Shown here: piece after piece, positions 12,935-23,600 of the stretch
How positions within the stretch are numbered: position 1 is the first letter of the stretch
How the letters are laid out: each line of letters opens with the position of its first letter
Origin: Mesodorylaimus sp. YZB2_4
Taxonomy: Eukaryota > Nematoda > Enoplea > Dorylaimida > Dorylaimidae
Length of the DNA stretch: 64,000 nucleotides
Assembly: GCA_030248295.1 (NCBI GenBank)
Contig: JASANH010000411.1
Span: 42,668-106,667 of the forward strand
Direction: 5' to 3'
Notes under the pieces: generated by a model
What the model was told of the DNA's origin: nothing
The model's input: only the letters and a program-made list of their open reading frames with translations
Databases searched by the model: none
Position numbers and translations under genes: made by a program

Positions 12935-13510
12935 CTTCTAATGAGCTAACGATCCTCTGACAGGAAAATACGCGTTTGCATTGACTTGGCGATCAAAGGT
13001 TGTTGAGAGTGACGATGAGCATTCCGTCGTTTGGGCTTTTCTTACTTTTAAAGGTGCCTGAAGGTAGCTTTTATGTCCCTCTCACTTGGCGCAACCGTGA
13101 GAAGAATGGTGGAGGCGATAGCGTTAGAGAAGCAGCCAGTGACTTGAGAAATCAAAGCTGCCTGTTCGAGTAGTTCATTATTCTCGGGGAATGAGAAAAG
13201 CAGCTCAGGTAAGAGAAAAACGTGAACAATAAAGACTTGTTTGGCAGTCCTTTTACAGGAAGTGCTTAAAAATAGCTATCATGCTTGCTTCAAAGTTTCC
13301 CGGAGGCAAAATAGAAAAAATCAAATGGGACCCCGGAAAGGGAGGAGCGTAAACAGTAAGCACGATTTGAACTTTCCCTAATGCATCTACGTTGTGGGTA
13401 TATTGCTTAGTTAAGTCGTGTTTTCCTCGGAAACTCATTCCATAATCAAGCAAATATTCCTGTCAAGATCTCGAGAAAAAGATATATTTTTAGCAACGCG
13501 CAAGTTCTGG

Positions 13511-13622
13511 CCAAGGAGACGGAGAGGAGAATTGAAAAGTTTAGGGGGACAATATCCAATTATGTAAACGACATCGTCTTATTCTTCGGCTTAACTCTAT
13601 CGTTGACGTAAGATTGTGACAT
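13511..13622 (-). repeat. Second copy of the receptor upstream block
   Basis: Same block as at 12818-12934, in the same orientation, about 690 bp further upstream. Similarity resumes weakly at 13317-13363 versus 13746-13785 (aaatggg, ggaggag, gtaagca). This suggests an old tandem duplication of receptor plus promoter in which the second receptor body was lost, or a duplicated control region. Confidence 0.45.
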
Positions 13623-13942
13623 ACGACAAATTTTTGTGTTCTTTTTCATCATACCACATCATCAAATGCTGGTATGAGCACACGAGGAGAGACTTTTGTA
13701 CACAAAAAATAACTACTACTTGGTCGAAAATTTCCTCGCGGGAGTATCAAATGGGGGAGGAGTATTGTAAATTGTAAGCAGTTGTATCTGACGACGATCG
13801 TGAGACTTGTGAAACGGCTATCGAATAAGTACGTGGGGTTCAAAAAGTTCTTATCGTTAGCCTGAGTACCTTGCAGACGAGCTGCAGCACCGAAATTCAT
13901 ACTTTACATTGCCGCACATCCTTCAAGAACCCGTGAATAAAA

Positions 13943-14317
13943 TCACACAGACCATTTCACTGTTTTCGTAAAATTGAAAATGATTTCCTCTTTAATTTCA
14001 AAGTCGGCATTAGCAGCTGTGCCCTGCATCCGCCCTCCGTAGACCTGGCGGAGTCTGTACATCAAACACAAGGACGCCCCGTCGATCACTTGCGTGTGTA
14101 CGCAGCACACCTCGTCGCATATCACCGCCAGATTAGCCAGTCGACGGATAGTGAGCTTATCAGTGTCGCAGACTGGTATTTGCCGCGTGCACTGGGAGCA
14201 CTGGCACGAGACATTGACCATGTTGCAATGGACTTTGATGCTCAAATGCTGATGTGCCACAACTAAGGCGTTGCCACTGCAGTTGGTGCAGATCAGGGGA
14301 AGCTCAGAGCTCCGGCC
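13943..14317 (-). CDS. Possible Cys-rich terminal exon of an unrecognised protein
   Basis: An open frame follows an acceptor-like pyrimidine tract and AG at about 14318-14319. It carries CxxC, CQCSQC and CDEVCC clusters and ends at a stop near 13943. An open stretch at about 14410-14480 on the same strand ends in a GTAACAG-type donor with matching phase, but it has no clear upstream start or acceptor. The cysteine spacing looks like protein, but I do not recognise a family, and the model could be a pseudogene fragment. Confidence 0.3.
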   Translation of the reverse strand, partial: GRSSELPLICTNCSGNALVVAHQHLSIKVHCNMVNVSCQCSQCTRQIPVCDTDKLTIRRLANLAVICDEVCCVHTQVIDGASLCLMYRLRQVYGGRMQGTAANADFEIKEEIIFNFTKTVKWSV

Positions 14318-14885
14318 TGCAAAACAGATATTTCATGAAGATATCTTTCGTGAAGTCCAACTTTGCCACAAGTTACCTGTCTGGGACACTGGAAATATAG
14401 CGTCGTGTTTTCTGTTACCTGCGTCATTAAAGAAATTTTTCAGCCGGAACGGTGCAGGCCAGGATAGCCCGCATTTTTGCGCTTGTTAAACCTGTAACTA
14501 ATTATGGCCCAAGTTCCCCACGTGACTTCCATCCAGTTTTGTTGATCGGATGGAATTGTGGTTTCAGATTTGTGGTCTGCTGGTCCTCAGACAGAGAGCG
14601 ACTCAGACATTGAACAGTGCGCTGTGCATCAGCAATGTAATTGTCAGCATCATAAACACAATCTTCCTATGGACTGTTGCTGTTCTTGGTGTTTATGATG
14701 GGGATGACAAAAAAATCTGAAAATCCTACCGCAACCGAGCCTTGCATGCGCGTGCTGACTGCTGAAAAATTCTGACTGTAGCAAGGCGGGTTTTACGACT
14801 ACACATAAAGCCTCGAACAGAGCGGTTGGTGTTTTCCAACCGGGTGGAGATCAATGAGTTCTCCCACTCGCCATATCCCACCAGA

Positions 14886-15462
14886 GGCCATACCACAGAA
14901 AGCAGGTAGGGGGGGGGGGGGGTACCTTCTGGTAAAGATAGGCCTGCCTGGAGGTAGAGACAGGGCTACCCTCACCCTTACCGGTACCACAGAAAGAGCA
15001 GATAGAGGGAGCCAATTGGTAGAGGTAGGCGTCTACCCCTATCATTTGGCTATCCTGCTCTAGAGGAGGGTAGCCATCGGGTAGGGAACGAAATCAATAC
15101 GAAAGAGCGCGCAAAAGATGGGACGCCTGCCCACGGTGATAGACAATGGGTTGGATAAGGTAGTCGACCTATCTAAATGCGGAAGAATGTCAGCCTTTCT
15201 CCTCGGCAGCCTTGGCTATTTTATGTGTTGCCGCCACTGACCTGTCTCCATCCAAGTGCAGACTTAATGACGGATTTTAACAGAAAAACGTAATGGATTG
15301 CTGGCAGCAAAGATCAGGTAGTTCTATCTTTTCCTTACCCGCATTTAGTGGTAGCGGTAGGTCTGTCTCTACCCGTTACCAATTGGTAATCATATTTTGT
15401 TACCCCCTACCTCTACCAAACGGCAGTGCCCTACCTCTATCTGCTTTTTGTGGTACGGGTCC
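14886..15462. mobile_element. MITE family A, copy 1
   Basis: TIRs of about 25 bp read taccacagaaagcaggtagg at the left, and at the right the reverse complement of cctctatctgctttttgtgg. The interior is colinear with the copies at 17071 and 33625 (shared tatttttatgtgttgccgcc-like core and ccgcatttagtggtagcggt). A run of 13 G follows the left TIR. No coding sequence. Target duplication not resolved. Confidence 0.85.
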
Positions 15463-17070
15463 TGGTTGTGACCGGCAATGAAATGCCATATTTTCTTTTA
15501 TGTGCGTCAAAAAGACAATACAGAAACCGCCGAAAGACTCTAGGAATTTTCAAACTTAAAAATTTGAATGCACTCGTACCTTTTGTTTTTTTTCAGAACC
15601 TTTAGCCTTTCTAGTCGTCCGTCTTATATTTGCTCGTTCTGTTGCCTTTATTCTGACGAATTTGTTTGCTTTCGGATTTTTTTTCCACGAGTACTTGATT
15701 TTCTCATTTTGTTTGACCTTGCGCGAGTTGTATTTTTTCATGATTTCGTTGAGTTGATCTTTTAAGTCTCTAATTTTTTCATGGATGTCTTGGTGAAACC
15801 TTAGATTCTCATTTTTGATTGAGCTCGTTTTTTATTTTTCACGACGGTGACTCGAGGATGGAATGCTGAATATTTCACAGGTTTTTGGCTTTGGTGGTTG
15901 GTTTTTGTCGAATGAAATTCTGTTTTCTTGCAGTTGTACGTGATTTATTTCCTCTAGTTTTTGACACCGTTACTAAAAAGGCATGCGCCATCAACTGGTT
16001 GTAAACCTTAAATAATGCATATTACCAAGATTCTTTGTCAGTTTCTGATCTTTTGTCGAGCTCGAGTCGATCGAAACTCGACTTGAAGAAACATATGTTT
16101 TCTCTCTTACGGCTTCACCCGTCTGGCTTCCGACAAGTTATCTTTTCGTGTCTTCTTCCGAGCAGTGGTATTTTTTGTTTTTGGAAAACATTGTCGAAAA
16201 TCTGTCTTTTCTAGAAAATGTTTTCCAATAAGCAGCTGCAGTAGAATTTGTAGCCTTCATTTCTGCATTCTGGGTTTTAGCAGAATACGAAACTGGACCT
16301 TTCCGTTGCATCTTTACGTTTATCAATCGGCGGACATCCTTGCCCATTTTCTTCCTGACAATGAGGGGTTGCCTCGAGAGCGGTGGTACTGGCCAGGATA
16401 AATCGTATTGGCATAAGCCAGGGGATACCGGGCCCCGTCACTGGCGCCAATTTGCATATACCTGTACTTTAATTTACTGCATTCCTTCTCCCATTTGAGC
16501 ACAAATGTGTTATTTGGGTAATATTTCGTTGCATTGCAATATGAAAACTGCAACTGCTGTAACTTTTTTTACACAGGCTGCTGCTAGGCATTCGCAAGTC
16601 AGTTCCGTCAATTAGCACATGATTTGGACAGGTGTTGATGGAATTTTCTTGGCTGTTTCGTTTGATCCGCAATTCGAACAGAAGAAATAATTCTGATGAG
16701 ACGCTGTAAAAATCAAAATGTAGAAAAGAAGTCAAAAGAGAAAGAGAAACTAAAGCCTATACAATACCGAAAAATTATAATCTGCCATAAAAGTAATAGG
16801 ACTACGAAAAAATACCGCATGTTTAGCGACGAACTAAACTATGAAAGCTGGAAGACTATCCATCAAATTCATTCTGCTCTATGGAAAGTTATTTTTGTGA
16901 GGGAGCAAAAATAAATTCTTTTTGAGCATTTCTTTGTGAAACATGTTTCAGCTTAAGTTCGAAATACGGAATTTTTCGAGAGGATAGACAGATTTGAGTT
17001 GTAGCATAATGAAGCTGATGCAAATAAAAGTTGTCATGCATGCTCATTAATGATCTTTTTTGACTTCTAA
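15463..17070. other. Intergenic stretch between MITE copies
   Basis: T-rich at 15560-15900. Short overlapping open frames on both strands show no recognisable motif. I see no supported gene here. Confidence 0.5.
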
Positions 17071-17658
17071 GGCCGTACCAGAGAAAGCAGGTAGGGGGTA
17101 CCTTGTGGCAAAGACAGGCCTACCTGGAGGTGGAGACAGGGCTACCCTCACCCTTACCAGTAGCACAGAAAGAGCAGCTAGAGGGAGCCAACTGGTAGAG
17201 GTAGATGTCTACCCCTATCATTTGGCTACCCTGCTCTAGAGGAGGGTAGCCAACGGGTAGGAAAAGAAATCAATACGTAAGAGCGCGCAAAAGATAGGAC
17301 GGCTGCACAGGATGATAGACTATGGGTAGGATAAGGTAGTCGACCTATCTAAATGCGGAAGGATGTCAGCCTTTCTCCTCGGCAGCCATGGCTATTTTAT
17401 GTGTTGCCGCCACTGATAATGGGTAGAAAAACCTGTTTCCTTCCAAGTGCAGACTTAATAGCGGAGCTTAACAGAAAAACGTAATGGATGGCAGCAAAGA
17501 TCAGGTAGTTCTATCTTTTCTCTACCCGCATTTAGTGGTAGCGGTAGGCCTGTCTCTACCTCTAGCCGTTACCAATTGGTAATCCTATCTTTTGGCACCA
17601 CCTACCTCTACCAAACGGTACTGCCCTACCTCTATCTGCTTTCTGTGGTATGGGTCCT
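17071..17658. mobile_element. MITE family A, copy 2
   Basis: The best-preserved copy: the left end starts ggccgtaccagagaaagcag and the right end is ctatctgctttctgtggtat followed by gggtcct. By eye it is near-identical to copies 1 and 3 along its length, which suggests recent spread. It lacks a transposase and must depend on an enzyme encoded elsewhere. Confidence 0.87.
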
Positions 17659-18566
17659 AGAGTAATCCGTGGCCGCACTACCGTTTTAGTCTGATTTTTT
17701 TAATCTGAGCAATCGAGTAGTGACTTTGAAAAATGGCAGGTAGCCACCGGTCGGACTAAACGGTGCTCTTTCATAGTTCGGGTAAAAAAATTGTGCTGAA
17801 AGCAAAGCATGGTTCCGCTACTAACAAAATTGCAGCTTAACTAATGTTTGAAGACTCAAGAGTAAGCAAGTTTTAGGGTAGCCTCTGATCAATCAAGCTT
17901 TCAGCAAGGTAAGTATTTGCAAGAACTGGAATACAACAAAATGACAGAAAATACTTATGTATCATCCTAAAATGCGGTAGGTAGTGCACCTTCAGCGAGG
18001 ATTGTTGCTGCGTCAAAATCGTCAAAATCTCATCATCTGATTCTAGAGACGTACCGCCTAGTTATTCCAAAGCACCGGCGCATCTTCGCGCGCGGAAGAT
18101 CTTTGTTCCTCCAGGGTGATTCTCGCTGCAATGAGATGCGATACAAAAATTATGTAACTTGAATGAATAAGTTGGCTTTGTTACTCTATGGACATTGCGT
18201 GAACTGCGTGCGTGCAAAAATATTAATACTGTGATTAGCTCCCAGCTATTCGAGCATATTTGCTGCTAGCCTGCTTTTGGAAATGGCTCATAGGCTGCAA
18301 GTAGGGCTCTCTAATCAGCACCTTGTATAGTACTGACGTGAGAAAGCAAGAAATAAGGAATATGCGGCAAGGTAGAGATAAGTGGGCATACTGGTACATG
18401 TGCGTACACACAGGACCTCGCCCTGACCTTGTGAGCATAGATCTACATATATAGCTCGCATGCACAGGGTTTGCATTTTGAAATGCAGCATCCATATCAG
18501 CTAACATTGAAGCGCCAGACAGCAACAGCGGGTCGATGCCCATGAAACTGGCGTGGCATCCTCAAC

Positions 18567-19811
18567 GGTCCTGTCTAGGTATCTACCGGTCTACCGGTCT
18601 AGCTATCTACCGCTACAGTATCCACGGCTAACCAAAATATTGCGACAGCGCACAAGGCCGGTCGGAAGCGATGCTTTGTACGTTTTAGAACCAGAACTAA
18701 TGTTCTAATCGCTAATATAGATTCACAACAGGTAAACCTCGCTGAAACGAAGACAGCCAGCTAACATGATTTCTTTTTATGAAAAAGTTTGACACATGAG
18801 CTTGGCAGTGTGATTGCAAATTTCAAGTTGAGCTAAAAATTCAATACAGAAACAACAAGTAGTCATACCTACAAACGATTAGATTGATCTGTGTTTTCAA
18901 AGGCTTCCAAACAAGTACGCACAACAGTTTCGAATTCATCAAATCTTAAAAAATTTGGCCTTTTAGAGCTGGATAAATCTTCTCTTGGCGGCTCCTTGCC
19001 TGATCGACTGAGATGATTTGGATTCTCCATAAGTACATAATTGGGATCGAACGATAATGGTGGCCGACCATCGAACAGCTGTAATAAGATTTCCAAAAAT
19101 TAAAGCAGTCCTTTCTGTCCACCGAATCGTATTCTTTTAATAAAATTTAGGTTTGACCCGTACATAGTTTGCCCCACTTCGTACAGCAACTAACAAATTG
19201 AAATGTGATATGACGCCTCAATAAATGTCCCTATTGTATTCGTATTCTAGTCATACCTCCGTCAAATAGTGGGTCCACCTGAATCTCACGTAATTCTCAA
19301 TTCTTCCATCGGTCCTTCTCACTTAAAACCCCACATTTTTCAGAATTTTGATATTTCCCAACAGTAATCTTCCAATCGTACATTCCATCAAGGCCCTTTG
19401 ATCGCAAGTGGAATATAGTCTGAGCCTGAGCCCTTGTTTAGCAATTACCTGAAACTGAAAGCCTTGTTATCACTCGTTCTCCAGAAGGACTACGCACAGT
19501 ATTGGGCGATTGAGATTAAAACATTGCCGAAATTTCTTCTTCCTTTTGCAACCCATGTACAGTACGACAAAAAGGCCAAGAAACCAATGAGCTCACCGAT
19601 GGGGACACAATAGCTCTTCAAAATTCATAACACACCAAATCACGTCTCGTTGATTAGTCCCAGAATTTGTTGCAAAAACTGGCGACAAATCCGCATAGGA
19701 GAAACAAAACGCACATGTAACCCTATGTACGCGCACAGCTAGTTACCTCGCACATATTTCTTTAGCCGTGAACCGGTACATAGCTAGACCGGTAGATACC
19801 TAGACAGGACC
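18567..19811. mobile_element. 1.25 kb TIR element enclosing a minus-strand ORF
   Basis: The left end reads ggtcctgtctaggtatctac and continues cggtctaccggtctagctat. The reverse complement of the right end (19769-19811) reads the same, except that an 8-bp ccggtcta unit is present once instead of twice. The inverted repeats are about 40 bp. A short ctcaa occurs just outside both ends, but not flush with them. No transposase motif was recognised. The interior holds the ORF at 18869-19096 and an exon-like open stretch near 19330-19450, so it may be a non-autonomous element that captured host exons. Confidence 0.65.
18869..19096 (-). CDS. Exon-like ORF inside the TIR element, unrecognised
   Basis: About 70 codons follow an acceptor-like ttattacag (the ATG just before it may be fortuitous) and run to a TAG. 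The protein is polar, contains LFDGRPPLSFDPNYVLMENP and ends near FETVVRTCLEAFENTDQ. It reads like a terminal exon of a cellular protein rather than random sequence, but I cannot name the family. It is probably a captured host exon or the tail of a degenerate element protein. Confidence 0.35.
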   Translation of the reverse strand: MEILLQLFDGRPPLSFDPNYVLMENPNHLSRSGKEPPREDLSSSKRPNFLRFDEFETVVRTCLEAFENTDQSNRL

Positions 19812-20677
19812 TGCTCAATAATTGTACCCCATTCGGTTTGACCACAGGTAGTTTCTTAAATATCATTTCAATCCTCCTCATGTTCTGGATGCGTCAGTGA
19901 GCAAGGGTCAGGGAGATATGGGTAGTATCGTTCAAGCAACACGTTCTTATGTTTGTTTCTGTATCGAGGGGTTAAAAATAGTTTTCACTTTTGCGTCACC
20001 ACAAATAAGCACAAAAATCATCGGGGTCGAATTTTTATTTGTCCAGTTGAATTTCATACAAGTCGATGCTGACAGAAGTCAGAAACCCTATCCAGGGGAA
20101 ACTGTGTCAAACGGGCCCACGCATTGTTTGACGCGACGAGGCTAACAATTAAAAAAATTCCGTCAGTGGGTCGGGGGGGGGGGGTGGGGAGGGTCATAAA
20201 TATCTCATTTGCATACGTATGGCGCCTTATTTGTACTGCGCACATTTATACAACCCAATCCGATCTGGTGATGGTATGTACTGATCCTGTCCTGTTCACG
20301 CCTACAGTCATTGCCATATCTCGAACAATACGCTCACTGCAACTCGCAACTCGTGTGAACTCTTGGATCACTCCTCCCTTTGCCATCGCCACGAAACTCA
20401 AATTATTCCCGCCAAGGCAGCCGGTCCATTCCATTCTGCGCATTGTACGTGGGTTCGTGTGTGCTCGCTCATTGCTCATCGAAAACAGCAGACGGGCAGG
20501 CGGTGGCAAGGATTGTTTTGTTTTCTTTGCTGTCCACCGCCCGAAAGTGTGGAAAAGCATGAGTCATAACGACAGTAAAAAATCGATTTGAGTTACTCAT
20601 AAGCCCACCTCGTTGCGGTGTTCTCATTAGTTTCCCCATTCCGAATCCAAGGTTTTGATAACTTTTAAACATTCAAA
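19812..20677. other. Upstream flank of cortactin
   Basis: No supported gene. A G-rich run lies at 20171-20190. Overlapping open frames on both strands at 20124-20591 have no recognisable motif; part of this stretch is probably cortactin promoter and 5' UTR. Confidence 0.45.
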
Positions 20678-23600
20678 ATGTGGAAAGCTTCGATTGGTAA
20701 AGAAACGAAAAATGGTTCTAATGGTGGTGCTGATGAATGGGACACGGATCCAGATTTTGTCAATGATATTTCCGAAAAAGAAAGTCGTTGGGGTGCAAAG
20801 ACAGTGGCCGGTTCTGGTCATCAGGAATCAGTCGATATCAAATCATTGAGACAACAAACCATGGACAGTGATAAGGAATTGAAAAAACGTCAGTTGGAAA
20901 TTATGCCTAAACCGTCCTTGGGGTATGGAGGAAAATTTGGTGTTCAAAAAGATAGAATGGACAAAGTGAGTGAAAAGCCTGGCAAGACTGCTTTAAAATA
21001 CTCAAAAGGTTGGTTTATTTATTTTTCTCTTTCACTTTTCCAGCTGAAACTCTTCGCTGGCTCGCTAAAAATAGTTTTCGTTTCTAGAAAGCGTAACTTC
21101 TGAAATTCGTAATCCTACCCGACTTTTTCCTATTTTTCCTATCATCGGTGTCTCTTTGTCTCAGGTGCAATATGAATCAGCAACTGGCATCAGTGTCTTT
21201 TGTTTTTTTATGCCAGACCTTGTACAGTCGACTTCGGATAATTGCAGCAAGTTCTCATTCCATGATTTTTCGGACTGTGTTACATGTACGATTGCAACTT
21301 TTTCTGGCATCCTGAGCAGCTGCAATGATCCGAGGTCGACTGTAATCTCCTGCCCGTGTCTATGATGTCCGCCGAAAAATTGGCCGGGAGTCAGCCAGGT
21401 GGCGCGAACGTAGTGCGTCCACGCTCAAATCAGGCCACATTTTTGTTGATCGTTCATCAGCTAAAGCAAGCGATTCAATATCAAGATGGGACAGTTTCAG
21501 ATACACTAGCTTTCTGATTGTCCTCCATTCGCCAAGCCTTAGAAAAGCATCACATGCCACCCACCATTTGACTAAACCAGCGCCGACGCACACGTGCTCG
21601 CCAAATGTCAGCTAAATTTTCATTGCCCTTTATTTTCCAGAGCGCGGAAACGTGGCAATACAAAGGCGAGACTGAAAAGCATGTGTCGCAAAAAGATTAC
21701 AATCGTGGATTCGGTGGAAAATATGGTGTCGAGAAGGACCGACAAGATAAATCGGCAGCTGGTTGGGAGCATAAAGAAGCTGTCCCGTTGCATGAATCGC
21801 AAAAAGGTCTGTGGTTTTACTTTTTTCTCATGAAACTTTTTTGGCATATGTACAATATGTGAGGGATATTCCCGCGCTTGCGCCGGAATTTATCTGACAT
21901 ACCCGTAGAATAAACCGTTTCACATTTGAATTTTGAATTTCTCTGTATAAGCTGCTTATGACAGCCACGCATGGATGACAAGTCCCTCACTTCCTAGTCT
22001 GTGCGCGCGTCGTACAATTCTAAGAAATGTTTTCATTTTATTTCGTAGCTACTTTTCATCGTTTTCTTGTCAAAAAGTGGCTAGTGTCTCTTCTCTGTAC
22101 TAAAAAACTACAAAAAGCTGCCACGCGCACAGGCCTTGAAGTGGAGGAACTTTTTATCTATGTAAGACTGTCAAAAGCGGTTTCCAGCGGGAAATTCAAA
22201 CGCTTGGTTTCTCGACGTCTGTGAAATCGTCTATTAGCAGCAGCGTGTAGAATGTTGAAAATCGCTTCTGTTATAAGTTATCGCTCTTCAAAGCTCTCTC
22301 GGAAACTGTCCTCATTTTTAGATTATGTGAAAGGATTTGGTGGAAAATTTGGTGTGCAGAAAGATCGCCAGGACAAATCGGCTGTGGGCTGGGAACATAA
22401 AGACGAACTGTCGAAGCACGAGTCGCAAAAAGGTAAGCCCGGCGAGAAAATGGCGCCCAGGGGCGTTTTCTAAATATTTGAGTCATTCGCAGCTAAGAAA
22501 AGGGTTTTAGTCGATAATTAGTTGATCAGAGAGAATTTGCTTTTCCGAATTCTAGACTATGCGAAAGGTTTTGGAGGCAAATTTGGTCTTGAAACTGATC
22601 GTCAAGATGAATCGGCTGTAGGCTGGGATTATCAGGGCCGTGTTGAGGCGCATCCGTCTCAAAAAGGTTCGAAAATTTCTTGCGCTCTAGATTTCTAAAA
22701 CAACGAATAGACTCGTTCTAAATATGTACTTGCACGATTGGGGTGTAAGGGCTGGCTGTTCTACTTAGGCTTACTATTCTGATTGAATTTAGCAAGGAGT
22801 GGAGTGATTAGTTTACTTTTTTGCATGCTTTTTAAATATGAAGTTTTCGGATTCATTAAACTTGCATGATGAAATACTTTTTCGACATTCAGTCATAGAA
22901 ACAGGTTTTTCTGCTTTTTAGATTACTCCAAGGGTTTTGGCGGAAAATTTGGCGTTGAGAGTGATCGAAAGGACAAGTCCGCTGTTGGATGGGAGCACAG
23001 GGAGGAACTGTCGAAACATGACTCACAGAAAGGTAAGGGATATCGCATGGTCATTGGTATCGATGAGGCTTTAATATGGTTCGACGGGGTGGGAGGGGAA
23101 GGACCAGTGGTAAGCACCAGCCTGCCAATCGGGATCCAATGATGAGACGGTCGGGGTTTGAAAAACTGACGACGAGTCGTGTACACTATCCACCTCTGTC
23201 AACCTAAAAGTTCGAAAGCTTGGAAGTAGGAACCACTTTGGTGGGGGGGGGAATCTTGGACAGTTTTGACCCTGTTAGAGTGCCTGGGCTTGGGCAAGTG
23301 CAAAAATAGCTTTAGCTAGTTCCCTTCTACTGGCGCAAGCGAAAGCATGCAATGACAGTTGATCACACCTGCATGAATCAGGCGGCTTTTCAGTCTCACT
23401 TTCTTTCAGACTACGCCAAAGGTTTTGGAGGCAAATTTGGTGTGGAAGCTGATCGCAAAGACAAAAGTGCAGTTGGATGGGAACACCAAGAATCAGTGCC
23501 ATTGCACGAATCGCAAAAGGATTATTCGAAAGGTTTTGGTGGGAAATTTGGTGTGCAAACTGATCGACAAGATAAATCGGCTGCTGGTTGGAACGATGGA

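Noticed and set aside
20124-20591. 155-codon ORF before cortactin
   Set aside because: Overlaps open frames on both strands in high-GC sequence and has no motif. More likely 5' flank.
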